Below, one piece after another: positions 34,443 to 47,849 of a stretch of DNA of 64,000 nt. The first letter of the stretch is position 1, and each line of letters starts with the position of its first letter. A program made the translations under genes and the position numbers. This stretch comes from Selaginella tamariscina (taxonomy: Eukaryota > Streptophyta > Lycopodiopsida > Selaginellales > Selaginellaceae): the NCBI GenBank assembly GCA_003024785.1, contig PUQB01000704.1, positions 1 through 64,000 on the forward strand. Reading direction: 5' to 3'. The notes beneath the pieces were generated by a model. It searched no databases, was not told where the DNA came from, and saw only the letters and a list, made by a program, of their open reading frames with translations.

Positions 34443-34640
34443 AATTGACAAAAAAAACTGATTTCAAGTTACATGTACATTTTCTATTATGCACTTCAGT
34501 GGACCCACAAGCAAGTCGTGGCCTATCTGTCACGTCACACTTTGACAACTCAACAGACTGGAAAAAAATATACATCGTATACACCAACAAGCACACTTCA
34601 CACTTCCACCATGTAAACATCCACAAAACAGAAAAGCAAT

Positions 34641-35935
34641 ATGGAAAACATACTCAATTCATTCTCCTGTTGCACTGTTCCTCGTCATCCCATCATTGTG
34701 TGTAGCTTAAACACTTACACTGTCGGGGGCGATCTCGGCTGGACAACTCCAATTCAAATTCAATTGTCAATTACACATCTTGGGCCTCTAATTTCACATT
34801 CTCCTTGGTGATTCTCTTGGTAAGTATTGTATATATATGTACGTATGTACATAGTTGGTTCTACACTTGCGTATGTATACATTCTCAGTTGGTAATGATC
34901 TCCTTGATTAGATCTTGTCCGTTATACTGTTTTCTTATTGTTTACTGCAACTTTTGCGTGTATGTTGGTTAACAGGCACTCATTCCTAGACGTCATTAAT
35001 TTGCTAATGTGCTTATCACATTTAAAAGTGCATATATAAATAAACTGTAATATGTACACATCTTGGGCCTAATCTAGTAATATATGTATGTATATGTATG
35101 CATGAAATCTGCACATGGTGTTTCTCATGTTGGTTCAACATTATGTATGTATATACTCCAGACGGTAATGATCTGCTGATGATGTCATCAGTAAACTTTT
35201 GTCCGTTATAGAAACACTTCTTTTCTATTAATTGTTTATGACTTAAGAAGTGCAACTTTGCGTGTATTTGGTTAGTTAACACGCACTCATTCCTACACTA
35301 ATGTGCGTGTGTGTGTGTGATACTAGTTTGCAGTGAATAAACTAGCAGAATATTGAATAAAAGAGTTTGAGAATATACTTACAGTGGTATCGATGTAATA
35401 TATACTAGAAAATGTTTGAGCATGAGTAGTTAACAATTAACACAATCTTCATTATGTGCACGTCTATGTATGTTTATTATACGTTCACGTCTGTGTACGT
35501 TATACTTATAATAACGGTGTGTGTGTGTTGTGTGTGTGAGAGAGAGAGAGTTATACTTTGCGTACAGAGTTCCATTATACACAGGATACACAGTAATACA
35601 AACAGACAACGTAACCACGTACAACTTGTGCGATGTAACACTCCAGACGATGACACCGTGCAAGTATGGTCCTCACTCAACTCCACAGGCGCGACCGTCA
35701 GACTCACGAAGACGGGCGACACATACTTCTTTTGCTCTGCTTCCGACGGGACCATTGCATTAACTATGGTATGAAGTTTATACATGTGGTGCATGGTCAG
35801 GGTTTACCACCCGCGTCCTCGCCTGCACCACAGAACGGTGACGACGGTGACACTGGTGGTTTCCCGGACTTTGACACGCTACACCACCCGCCTCCACCTC
35901 CGCCTGCAGCTGCCTCCGGCAGTTCCTTTGCATAG
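34641..35935 (+). CDS. Phytocyanin (blue copper protein, uclacyanin/early-nodulin-like type)
   Basis: A small secreted copper protein, probably attached to the plasma membrane or wall. Exon 1 (34,641-34,819) encodes a hydrophobic leader, then T-Y-T-V-G-G-D-L-G-W-T and N-Y-T-S-W-A-S-N-F-T-F. Exon 2 (35,568-35,935) follows a 748-bp intron rich in TG and GA runs. All four type-1 copper ligands can be seen in exon 2: His in H-S-V, Cys in Y-N-L-C, His in D-H-C, and Met in Y-G-M-K. A Pro/Ala-rich C terminus (P-P-P-P-P-P-A-A-A-S-G) suggests an arabinogalactan-like tail. A hydrophobic segment in a neighbouring frame (to about 35,996) could be a GPI signal. Single-base slips occur in the leader, near 34,808, near 35,590 and near 35,750. 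Confidence 0.72.
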
Positions 35936-35999
35936 CCTCAGCCTCGGATGGTGTTTCTCTTACTTGTTACTTTGCACATGTCACTTAATTTTCTAGTGG

Positions 36000-38900
36000 C
36001 AAATATTTTGTTCCTTACATATTGTAAAGTATTTACATAGAATAAACTTGAGTTGCAAATAAGAGATATGTATATATATTGCAAAGTATTTATATAAACA
36101 CATAAATAGCAAGTTTCGTAATATAGTTTATCAAATGAAAAACCAATTTAATAAAAATACATAAAATTTTAGTAACCAAATACTGATTACTTAGTGTAAA
36201 GAAAAGAAAATATATATGTTAATGTAGTACGAGATTTAACTTATCAAATATATATACTTACTTTATTATAAGAAATATTTTACATGAAAAGTGAATCATA
36301 TAAGGTTGAATAATAAAATATATCTCTTTACATTTTAATATAAGATCTTATGGAATGTAATTTAATCACATAAGTGGCATTCTCGCAGCTAGAGTTTGAG
36401 AATATGAACATAAATAATTCTTAAGAATTAATAAAATACAGTGTAAATTATGAAATAGAATAGCACTTACACTCTTGACAATATTTGACAGCTTTCTAAA
36501 TCTATTAACCAGCCTCACTAAAACTATGTATCATTTTCAAGAAATGTATAATTTATAAGTATTAATAATTATTAATTATAAAATAATGTTTTTTATACAT
36601 TTAAGATATGAATAAATTTCACTTCAGTCCATAAAAGAGACCCATAATACATTTTCAGTTATAAAGGGAACTTAAAATAATCTATCAAAAAACATATTTA
36701 TTAAAACACGCCATTATAAATATTAGACAAAATTATTTGGTTTTAGGAGTAATTAACTCAAAAAATTATGCATATTTCTTTACTTTAACATTTTCTCAAA
36801 TATATAATCAACAACACCCAACACTTTGTAATATGTTGTGCATTATAGTATAAAGTGTTGTACATTATAATTTATTAATTTTAGTAATATTAAAAGGAAT
36901 AGTATATATTTTTTCAAATACGATATTATTAACTAACCTTTCTTATATACGATCTATGTACTTAAAATGATTTTAATTAATGTTTCATTCTTATAAACAA
37001 TCTTTAAATCTTTAATATGTTTCTCATAAACACAAATAACTTTATATATCTTATTTAAAAATTAAAATTCTTAATTAAGTTAATAATTTCTTCAACATCA
37101 TGAGTTTTACACCACTTATTAGTTTTTTTAACATCCTTTTTTCATAAACTAATTTATATTTTAAGTAAAACGAGTAAGTGTTGGTTTTATTATGTCTTTT
37201 AAAACAATTTAACAAAATAAATTAAAAATTTAATGTTTCTAATAAAAAAAACCTTCACAAGCACTTATATTTCTTTATGAAATGAGCAACTTAATTCAAC
37301 TTATTAATATTGTTATATAAGAGATACAAAACATTATATATACATTGTTCATGTGCAATATAAGGAAAATCAATAGTCAAATACTTTTCCATATTTATAC
37401 AATTGTTTGTATTATTTATAATGAATTTTATAACATTTTAAACTTTAATTTTCTTAATAATAAGTTTTAACTACCTATTAATTAATATTCATTTATGATA
37501 TTTCACAAAGTATTAGTAGATTTTAAGAAAACATATATAATACTTACAATTATAAATTTTTATTTTTGTTTATATTTTAGAAACACCTCAAAAGATTTTA
37601 TTGCATTAAGTAAAATTCTCTCTCTTTTAAGTAATGTTCATTTTTAATATTTTCTGAAGCATTGATATATTTTAAAAAAACACATATATAAATACTTGCA
37701 ATCATAAAATTTATAATTGTTTTTTCATATACCATTATTATTTATTAATGCATTCATAATTTTTTTTTAACTACCCCCCACTCGTTACATTTTCTTATAT
37801 AAGTTATTATATCTCTTATTTAAATATTAAACATGTAAGGCCTCATACTTTTTAATATAAAGACATAATAAAAATTAATTCATTTAATATTATTAGAATC
37901 ATTCATTTTATTAAGACTTAAAGAGCTATAGATAGAATTTAAATATCATTTCAAAATGAAAATTATATAATGTTGAATAGTAAAACATTTGTATATTAAC
38001 AACTAGGTTACACTTTAATGATATGAAAAATAATTAATATCAATTATTTATTTAAAAATAAATCTTTATATGTTTCATGCCTAGGTTAAACATGATATTT
38101 AATTAGTACATGTACCTTTAATTTAAGATATTAATTTTGTAATAGCTTCATAATTAAATCTTTTGTGTATATCATTAATAATTAATATTATTTCATAACA
38201 AAATCAACCTCAATACCTTATAATTCTTAAGGTTCTTATTACATTTTTATTAATTAATAAAAATTAAGTATTATTTATTTTTATTCAATTATGTGAAACC
38301 AACACTATGTAATATATATTAACCATACATATTAATATGAATTCATTAATGTGTTATAATAATAATTTCGATTCCCTGCTTGTTCCACCACCAAATTATA
38401 TTATTTAGTTCTTACCTCATTTTATATATATATATATGTGTGTGTGTTAATATAATATGATGTTTTAGCTCTATATATAATTATAAACTAATGTACAATT
38501 ATAATGTAAATAAATTTATATATAAAGCTTATTATTGTAAACTTATATTTTATAATTTATTTAATTATAAATGAAATAAGTATTAAAACATTTATTTACC
38601 ACATAAATTCTCTCTTATTTATATAAAGTACATGACATTAACTTTATTTTAACATAGAAGTCTGATTTTAAGTAACTATTAAATAAATTATCATTCAATA
38701 TAATTAAATTAGCTCCAATTTAAACATTATATTATGAATCATTTTAAAAACTTTATTAATTCTAAGATATTAAATTTACATGGATGTGAACTTTATAACC
38801 AATATTAAATTTACATAGGAAAGGAAACGTTATTAAAGAAATCTTTAAGAATTAAGACTTTCCTATAGGGCATATACTAAAAGTGATTATAAGATAATTC

Positions 38901-39164
38901 ATGAGTTTAAACAACAGTGAAAATACAAATTAATTTAATATTAACACAAATATTCTAACATTAATAAATATTGAAATATACTATGATAAAAAAAATAGTA
39001 TAAAGATTTTACATAGAATAGTTTTTATAACTCAATATAAATAAATGCAGGTATTCATATATATTGCAAAATATTTATATAAATGAAGATGGCAAGCTTA
39101 AATGAGATATTGTTATCCATAATAGAAGTATATAGTTTAAAAAATAGAACAACTTAACCAAAAT

Positions 39165-39248
<84 letters not shown>

Positions 39249-39530
39249 TACTAATAAAATACATATTCAGTCCAATACAGGCTTTGGATACGTTTCTTAA
39301 GTGCTTTATAAGTTATTCAATAATAACAACTAATAATTAATAAACTACGTAGATACCTATGTATAAAACAAGGATATAACATTAACATCTTTAAATTATT
39401 ATCTTTAATATCTTTATTATATTTAAATTATTATCTTTATTAACTTTAATTACCTTTCTAAATTAAAATAAAGTTATAAATATTCAAAAGTATAAAATTT
39501 AGAAATTATACGTATTTTATTTGTGCAAGC
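36000..39530. other. Long AT-rich gene-free stretch
   Basis: About 3.5 kb of strongly AT-rich DNA without a recognisable exon, RNA gene or TE domain. A (TA)n-TG microsatellite lies near 38,423-38,450. No long open frame occurs on either strand. Confidence 0.7.
39167..39246. repeat. (CT)n(AT)n compound microsatellite
   Basis: A perfect CT run of about 24 units is followed by an AT run of about 16 units. Confidence 0.95.
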
Positions 39531-39545
39531 TTGCCTCTGAGTCGT

Positions 39546-40870
39546 TTAGCTAATCAAAAAGCCAATTAAAATGCCAAGTAAACCAACCAGTAGAACTACA
39601 AGAAAAGAATATCCCGTTTGTCTCTCCAACTTCCTCCTGTTCATTGTTGACTATAACAAATCATATTAGTATTAGATTAATATAATTCAATTTTTCATAA
39701 ATACTTGTTTTGTATATATAATAAAACTAATTATAAAACTTACCAATTCTTGCTGTAGGCGTTGGCTCAAGCCAACGGCAGCATTTCTTTCTTCCGAAAC
39801 TGTTGTCAATGCAGCATTGACCTACAATGAGTTTATTGATTTACATACACGCGTCTATATGTCCTATGTGTGTGTGGGTGTGTATTTATATCATAATATG
39901 TGTAAGAAGAACTAACCTCTTGAATCTTTGCTTTCAAAGCAGCCGAGTCCTTAGCCTGCAAGTGTAATATTTAAACCGTTTATAATAAAAATAATTCAAT
40001 ACAATCGAGATTATGTTAATAAACCTACAGAAATGACTTACATCATCCCGGTATGCATCTCCGTTGCTTGCTGTGTTATGATCATTGTCAGGGAACACGT
40101 AAACAACTCTAAGCTTGGTTTCAAATAATTCATTCCCAGAATCCTTTGTAAACTACAAATATAAACATAAAATATATTACAGCACAATATATAAATATAA
40201 ATATCATACCATTTCTTGGTTAATATCACCAGCAGTAAATCCATCTGGTGCTACAACACTTTGCACCAGAAACTTGTCTTTACATTGAGGGTCCGCTGGT
40301 TGTTCATGTTGTGCTTGCATTGTAACTACAAACCCAAGATTTAAAACATCAACACACACACACACACACGCGCACACATACCAGTTATTTCTGATGTGCT
40401 TCGAGGCAAGAGAACACCTGTGTTGGGCCGGACAGAATACTTCCTGGGAGAAGTAGTTTTAACCTGCAACAATTGTAGTATAATTGAAAAAATATGCATA
40501 ATACAGATACCACTTGTTATATACACATACATATCATACCTTGAAAGCAACATAGAACTCATTACTGTTGATTAGTTTCAATGTACTCGTAATCTGTTTA
40601 TTTAACTTGACTGCGAAAACACAAATTCGGAAGAGATCAGCTAGTGTGTATATATATCTATTAAGAGAGAAAAAACGCACAGCATATATCAAAACACAAA
40701 TTTGACTCAGATCAGCTAAGAAGAAGGATGTATAATGTACGTATGATATGTGTGTGCGTGTATGTATGTAAATATATGTGTATGTATATTTGGAGTAACT
40801 TACATGGGAATTTTAACTCAGATGCATCTACTTGGAGGAGTTCTGAGAGATCGGAAGCGCCTGACGCCAT
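39546..40870 (-). CDS. VAP27-type MSP-domain protein
   Basis: This is an ER-membrane adaptor of the VAMP-associated protein family; its MSP domain binds FFAT-like motifs at ER contact sites. The first exon (40,870 to about 40,803) encodes M-A-S-G-A-S-D-L-S-E-L. It joins across an intron to give the family signature L-K-F-P-F-K-L-N-K-Q, then Y-V-A-F-K-V-K-T-T-S-P-R-K-Y and V-R-P-N. Later exons carry D-K-F-L-V-Q-S and a heptad-rich coiled coil (A-K-D-S-A-A-L-K-A-K-I-Q-E-V). The last exon ends with the hydrophobic tail anchor FLVVLLVGLLGILIGFLIS and stop at 39,546. Introns are GT-AG, with a CA run after one splice site near 40,350. Unlike its neighbours I saw no frame break. Confidence 0.88.
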
Positions 40871-40879
40871 AGCTCCTGC

Positions 40880-42480
40880 AGCTGTGGAAGAACCCTAAAA
40901 ACAAACCCGTAGCTTTTGCAGGAATTGAACGTCCAACTCCGCGTGTGATGCCGCGTGGCGTTTCCCACGTCATCGTGACGTGGCATTGGCGCAATTTTCT
41001 TATAGTTAATGGGATTTGTAACGTGCTGATGTTAGCTCGTCCGTCATATCACCATCGTCACTCGTATGAATATATTGATATTATATACGAGATATTAAGT
41101 AAGGTCATTAGAAAACACCTAGAATTTTTAAACAGTAATTTGCCTGAATAAGAATATACCAAAACTGATTCTAAGAATCTTTATTAAGGTTTGCAATGAT
41201 ATATTGAGTAATGTGATATAAACAAGACAAATGTATCTTATATAATAAATTTATCATTTTAAATCTTAAATCCCGTGTATTATTGACACAGATTATTAAC
41301 AAGGTTAAGGATAATAATTAAATTAAAAGTAAATTCATTAGGTTAATGATATAACTTATTAAAATTAAATTTATTAAGTTAAAATAATAATTAAATTAAA
41401 ATACCTTACCAAATTAAAAAAAATAACAATCCAGTTAAGGGCTCTATAACTTATTTTAAACTCATCTTTCCACTGTTATTTAATTTTAAATATCCTTCTC
41501 ATTAAATCGTTAAATAATTAAGGCCATGCATAATGCATAGATAAGTCCACCAGCTTAAAGATTGTTAAATAATTAACAATTTTAATTAAAGGTGAGTCCA
41601 TTAATTAATAAATTATTATTAAATAATTAAGCCCACCACATGTGTACTAATATGTATATAAATATTAAGAAATTAAAATTTAATTATTACTGTCACATAG
41701 AGTGACTTTATAAATATTTAAATCTAGGCTACGTTCGTAAAACACATATACGGTGTTTAGAGCATCACAAATTTGAAACTGCATATACGCTGTGCGAGAT
41801 TGAGATGGGCAATATTATATATCTATTTAATACACACAGTTAATTGTCAATCGCGTGGAATGTGCGTGTGCGTGTACTGTTTACATGTATGAATGCAGCC
41901 TGTCTCCTCTCCCTCTCTCTCTTGTTTCGTCGCAATGAACACATATATATATATACGTACACACGTTCTGCTGTCCCTGGTTTTTGCGTATTCCATATAT
42001 GCAACTTAGTCCGTAAATTTAATCTACACATATCTACATCATATATACACATAGCATTCATATTACAACATTCAATGTATCATACAAACTAACCTTTTGC
42101 GAGGAGACATTCATATAACCACAGCTGGGAAAAGCATATAAACATATACAATGTCGTATGCGTGATAAACTCTATTGTAAAAAATATTATTTGGCACCGA
42201 CAAACGCCAAAGACATCATTTGTAAGGCACACACGCACGCGCGCGCACATACACATATACACGTATGTATTTTAAAGTATATGCATCTAGTCAATTTTAC
42301 CACTAAAGGCCCAAATGCATTGTACTTGAGTGCTGTTTGATTCCCCGTGCTCCATAGTTCGTTTATGTTTGTGGATCTCAGTTTCCACTAATATGTGTAT
42401 ATATATATACACATATCGGCACACAAGATATGCATATCTACTCACATGCCTCATCAACACGCGGAGTGTGTATACACCTT
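40880..42480. other. Intergenic DNA between VAP27-type and UPF0643-like genes
   Basis: After a GC-richer 150 bp (possible shared 5' regions, with ACGTGGC and GACGTGG phrases near 40,955-40,985 that resemble G-box/ABRE cores), the DNA is AT-rich with TG/CA runs near 42,230. An upstream exon of the next gene may lie here but is not recognisable. Confidence 0.5.
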
Positions 42481-42483
42481 GTT

Positions 42484-43217
42484 CCAAGGATTAACACCCA
42501 CGCCTCTTGCATATACGCATCCGCTCTCCACACCTCTGTCTGAATGCTTTGAATTCAAGGCTCTCTTAAACAAGATGCATGGGTTGAAACAGCACAGGTT
42601 TTATGTGGTCGTGTTTCGATCTGTCCGAAGTTTAAATGCAGATGACGAGCTTCTTTATGCATTGGATGCTGCTGCTCAGGCTGAAGCCCACAAGTCTGGA
42701 GGCCTCTTGAAGGTACTTGCTGTGTGCGCGTACGTGTCTGTGCGTGTGCGTGTCACACACGCACACATAGGCCTCTATGCTGTTTCATTGCCTATCCAGT
42801 ACTGCATATGTTGTTTCTTTTGTTACGTATCTATATTTATCAACACAGTTCATTATGACATGAAAACATATCTTTGTGGACATGAGGTGTCGATCTTCGG
42901 TTCGAAACCCTGCAGCATCAGTTTCCCCATGTTAATCCAACGGCCATTTTCTTCTCATAACAGACGGCCAGGATTGTACTTCCCATATATTCTAACTTAC
43001 TATTACAGTATTGGTATGGGACCTTGAACAGCAGGAGGAGTGTCTTGCAACGTGCATATGGGAAACAAGAGAGGATGCCGTACGCGCATCGACAAAGCCT
43101 GCACATGTACGGGCTGCTTCCGTGGCATCCCAGATGTACGACACGTATGAAATAGAAACCTACTGGCTCGAACTCTCGACGCCTTCGTTCAACTTCAAGC
43201 TCATTGGCAAGCGCTAA
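42484..43217 (+). CDS. UPF0643-like conserved protein (5' end uncertain)
   Basis: Two exons are seen: about 42,484-42,712 and 43,009-43,217. Exon 1 encodes F-Y-V-V-V-F-R-S-V-R, then D-D-E-L-L-Y-A-L-D-A-A-A-Q-A-E-A and G-G-L-L-K. Exon 2 opens Y-W-Y-G-T-L-N and continues C-L-A-T-C-I-W, then K-P-A-H-V-R-A-A and Y-D-T-Y-E-I-E. This layout matches my memory of the UPF0643 family of fungi and plants, whose function I do not know. A one-base slip near 43,040 separates the Y-W-Y-G frame from the C-L-A-T-C-I-W frame. The intron starts with a TG-rich tract. The start codon was not identified. Confidence 0.55.
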
Positions 43218-43229
43218 TCAAGTTTTAAT

Positions 43230-43700
43230 TCTTTCTAATTATCTGATTAATAAAGAGATATTCTTTAATATCCACCGCCAGAATTTCCGTTGGGTGCATT
43301 AACGATAACGGTAATGGTAAGCGTCCGTTTTTGGTGTTTGAAAATCACAATTATGAAAATGATGACGTCCTTTGCTGAGCTGGAGCAAGGACAGCCTTCA
43401 GATTGGCGGCCGTGTATAAAGGCCGGTATACATTGCCATTTTTCAAATCATTGGAACATCACACTTGGGGAAATCATAGCCGATAATCTCCTATCCGAGG
43501 GCTGTCTTTGTTCGTCAACATCTGACGGTAGCCATGGTTCTTGATTCTTGGATTAGGGTTCTTCCCAAACACTTGGTCTTCCGTACGATTTTAGATTTTC
43601 AGTTTTCTTCTCAGGAATTTTGCCACATTTTTCTACTGTTTCTAGAAAATGTAAGCGATTCAATCTGCATTCTCAGAAAAAACTAGTTTTGTGCGGTTTC
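43230..43700. other. Region upstream of the bHLH gene
   Basis: A moderately GC-richer stretch contains short open frames but no recognised domain. It likely holds the promoter and 5' leader of the bHLH gene. A TATAAAG phrase lies near 43,415. Confidence 0.45.
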
Positions 43701-43701
43701 T

Positions 43702-45254
43702 ATGGAAGATTACAGCCCGAATCCTTCAAAGTCCGAAGAATTTCTTGCAGCGCCACAGTTTTGGAGCTATCCAGTCGCTCAATCGTTGAGTTTGACGGCT
43801 CAAGATCATGATCCGGGGTGGATGCCGCAATGCGGCATATTGGCCGGCTTCCGAATTTCTCCAAGAAGGCGATCATATGAGCAATCGGATGCTTTCGGAA
43901 ATCTATGGCGGCAGCAGATGGATGTTTCCTTTGGCGAATCAGCTGTGGAGTTCGTATGATTCGCTCCCGGACTTGGAAGCGGAGTCCGATCAAATTCGAG
44001 AGGATTATCAAGAGTCGATGCTTCAATTAGTCGGATCGGTCGATGAAGGAAGCTCTTCTGAGGAACGTTATCCATATTATGTCCCGGTCTCTCAGCATGC
44101 GTGCGAATGTCATAGTCTGGAGACAGAGCAGATGAAGAAAGTCTGGATTTCTTCGGGAATCGGAAGCAACGATCGTCATGAGACCGGTATTCATGATCAA
44201 GATTATCTGGGATTGGATGGGAATCAGCGGGAGCCGCCTAACAAGCTGCGGAAACTATGGGATTCTCAGGAAATCCCGACTGAAAGTCAGCATTGTGCTC
44301 TTAATTTACAATCAACTGAGGTACATTCACACGTATGCACGCACACATCGATTTTCTGTTTTATTTGTCAGTGTTTTGACATGTGTACGATGTAATGTAC
44401 ATGTACAGTTCTTTTCAAGTACATAGCATTTAGTTGGCATTTAGGTACTCTACACGTAAACAGTGCCCATATGCATGCACGCATGAACCTGTCTTAAGCA
44501 AATACGTTGATGGGTATTCATAATATTTATATTCAGAGTGGATATATGTATATTAATTCTACGTGTTTATCATATACTCACTCACGCATGTGGATCTACA
44601 GTGATATGATTATAAGACGACTCACGTACTTTGTAATGTGTGTGTGTATGTGTGTGTGTGTGTGTGTGTGTGATATACAAAACCTACATCTGTAGAAGCA
44701 GCGTGGCATGCACAAGTCATCAACATTGTGCTCAACAACATTGGCACATTCGAATTTCATCATCGACAAAACCGGCGTCAGCATTTCGGAATAAGCCAAA
44801 CGAAACCCGGAATATGCCTGTTGATCCACAGAGCGTTGCAGCAAGGGAGCGAAGAAAAAGGATAAGCGAGCGTGTACGATGCCTGGAGAAGTTAATTCCA
44901 GGTAAACACACACATGTATGTATGTAGTGTATATGTCTAGATATAGGGTTGCATCCGTGTATATATACATGTGCAAATAGACGGTCTCACTATATCTTGT
45001 GCATATACACATGCACACAGACGATATATACACATGTGTATATAGCTGTAAGTTACAGGTGGGAGTAAGATGGACACGGCGAGTATGCTAGACAAGCAAT
45101 ACGGTATGTGAAGTTTCTACAGATACAGGTGAATATTCTGGAATCCTTGGGTGATTCCAAGAATGATAGCTCGTTGGTTTTGTCGAGGAGCTTCAAGAGG
45201 CTCTTTTCAGGAAGAGGTGCTGGTGTTGCTGCTATCTCACAGTCAGCTAAGTAA
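43702..45254 (+). CDS. bHLH transcription factor, group VIIIb-like (HECATE/INDEHISCENT type)
   Basis: A nuclear DNA-binding factor. Exon 1 (43,702-44,320) encodes an N-terminal region of no known domain, with a frame change near 43,830. Exon 2 (about 44,696-44,901) ends with the basic region D-P-Q-S-V-A-A-R-E-R-R-K-R-I-S-E-R and helix 1 C-L-E-K-L-I-P-G. Exon 3 (45,059-45,254) continues G-S-K-M-D-T-A-S-M-L-D-K-A and Y-V-K-F-L, giving helix 2. The H-E-R (here R-E-R) basic residues predict E-box binding. The D-P-Q-S-V-A-A-R and G-x-K-M-D-T-A-S-M-L-D phrases point to group VIIIb. One base is missing in helix 2 near 45,100. The intron before exon 2 ends in a long TG run. Confidence 0.82.
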
Positions 45255-45259
45255 CTTAA

Positions 45260-46719
45260 AATTCTAGTATTATGTTAAAAGCTAATGATAGTAACAAAAC
45301 ATATATATACAATTATACATATATATTCACACACATATAACACAAATACAATATTTTAACTGTATATGCTAGTACTGTTAGGTTAACTCGTGTAACATTA
45401 TCAGAGTATATAATATGGTCAGAATAAGCATTAAGATTTTGAGACTAACTAACGAGAGACTTACCAGTCTTAATCATATTCATCTTCTTAATCATGCTTA
45501 TTAGTGTCAAAGGCATCTTCTTAGTGAATGAATCTTCTTGATCATAGTCACTAAGAGGATAGTCTTAGTCATTGCATTTTCTAAAGCATCTTTCTAATCA
45601 TAAATGGTAGTTTTCTAATTATAGTCATTAGTGACTCCATTATTCATTATTAAAATGTTTTTGGATATAAATTTTTAATGATGTTAATATTAAGATTAGG
45701 AAGATGCTTCATTTTTTCATTATTAAAATGTTTTATGATACAATGATGCTAAGAGGATGCTTTCAATATTAAAGGTATCATTAGATTAGCACTAGGAAGA
45801 TAATAAGATCTTTAATACAAAGATTTTAAAAAGATGCTTTCAACACTAAAGATTAAGAAGATGTTTTTAATATAATGATGCTAAGAAGATGCCTACAATA
45901 CTAAAGATTAAAAATATTTTGAATATATTTTTACATTAATGCTGTCTTTGTTAACTTTTCAAAATATGATAATTATTAAGTCAATTTTGATTAAAAGGAT
46001 GTTTTTAATCCCAGATTGTTACATTTATCAATATTAATGTCTTTTACAAATTGTTATATTCAATAATATAAGTCTGTCTTTATCATTTATTTGAATATAA
46101 CTTATTTCGTAGTTGTTGATTAAAATAATTTATTATATCAATTTTGATACTTTCGATATAAATTGGACTCAAGACTTTATATGATTTTAAATTTTTTAAT
46201 ATGTTATATTAATGAATTTAATAAAAAGGCAATTCTTTATGAATATGTTTGCAAGATTCTTGAAATTCTTTATATTTTATAGATTCTAGAGTTTTTCTTT
46301 AAAATGATTTAAATATTATTAATCTTAATTGATTTATATACTTTATTTATTTACATACAAAAAATACACAGAATTATTAATCTCACAAAATAATTAAAGA
46401 TCAATAATTAATTTGTTAATCTTAATGCGGCATAAGATTTTTTCTTTTAATTTCAGAGCTTTATATGAACAGTAAGGTATCTCGAAAATACGTGATAAAA
46501 AACGTAAAGAAAATAAATGCGTGAAAAAGACATGAATCAACATTGAAAAAATAATTAAACTAGTTAGAAAGATAAAAAGAAATAAAACTATTAAAATATT
46601 ATAAAAAATAAATAAATAAAAAATCCAAAGTCAAAATAGTTGAGCCTTCCCTAGTTGTAATTAAAGGTGTGTAATATTTAATAATAAGCTTAATTTTACT
46701 TTATGTCTCACACTTACAT

Positions 46720-46758
<39 letters not shown>

Positions 46759-47650
46759 AGTTATATAATAATCAGCTATATATTAAAATATTTTATATGA
46801 ATTAAAATATGTAAATAAATATATTAAATATATATACATTATTATCATTATGCTCATGTATATATATGTATGTGTCATGCACATACATTTGCCTATATGT
46901 GTAATTTAGAATTTATGTGTCATCAATGAGTCATTATGATAATTATAATCTTAAACTAGTGTTTGGTGTGTCCTCAACTCTTATCAGCACACACGTGGCA
47001 TTATAAACACCGGTTGAGTGTTTGTGTGTTATCAATTCTTCATTAACGTCCATTTTAAATTTTAAATTCTATTGTTGTGCATGACTATGCATAAGCACAT
47101 GTTAAAAATAAATTCAACATATTAAGAATAATAAATGGATTAAAAATTTAACTTAAGAATAAATTCACTAAAGTAAAAGTTAAGAGTCATTAATTAATTT
47201 ACATTAAGCATAGGTAAATTAAAAAACTTAAAGATAAATTAATTATGTTAAAGATAGCAATTAAATTAAGGATTTAACTTACCAAATTAAGAATAAATAA
47301 TTAAATTAATGGTAATTAAATACATAAATTTAAGGATAAATTTATTAAGTCAAGTATAATAAATGGGATATAATTAGGTTAAGGGTTCATAAATTAATAA
47401 ATTATTATTAAATAATTAAATTGACCAACAACTAATATTTTTCATAAGTCTTTAATATTCATAATTAATTTATAAAATTAACATCTAATTTTTTTAATAC
47501 TTATAATTATTAATTATATTTTGTGTATTTATGAATACATAAATACATGTTAAGCCTACACCACCCTTTTATTAATCTAATTAATCTTATATAATTAATT
47601 AAAAAACACTAAAAACTAGCTAAAAAACCTGTCATATGTAAAAATAGAAT
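45260..47650. other. AT-rich DNA with degenerate AAGATGCTTT repeats
   Basis: Between about 45,470 and 45,930 the phrases AAGATGCTTTCAATA, CTAAGAAGATGC and TAGTCACTAAGAGGAT recur in degenerate form. The rest is AT-rich, with a TA/TG microsatellite near 46,720-46,760. No coding region is recognised. Confidence 0.55.
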
Positions 47651-47849
47651 AATGGCCTCCGCACCTGTCTCTTGGTTAAAAGTCTCTTTTAAGCATTTCA
47701 AAGAAATGTTTTTAAAACCAAATTGCTGATGTTTTTTGCACATATCCTTTTAGCAATTTCCATTTATCATTTTCAAAGTAGAATTCAAATTCAAATTTTG
47801 AATTTCAGATAATGTGAGCTTCAGCTCAATCTTCATTTTGGAATGAAAT

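Noticed and set aside
36000..39530. Possible organellar DNA insertion because of high AT content
   Set aside because: No organellar gene, tRNA or rRNA sequence was recognised, and AT-rich non-coding DNA is general in this window.
43290..43544. Open frame upstream of the bHLH gene (84 codons)
   Set aside because: No domain, no homologous motif and no conserved splice pattern; more likely promoter or leader.
43808..44075. Minus-strand frames opposite the bHLH first exon
   Set aside because: Shadow frames; the plus strand leads in frame order into the bHLH domain.
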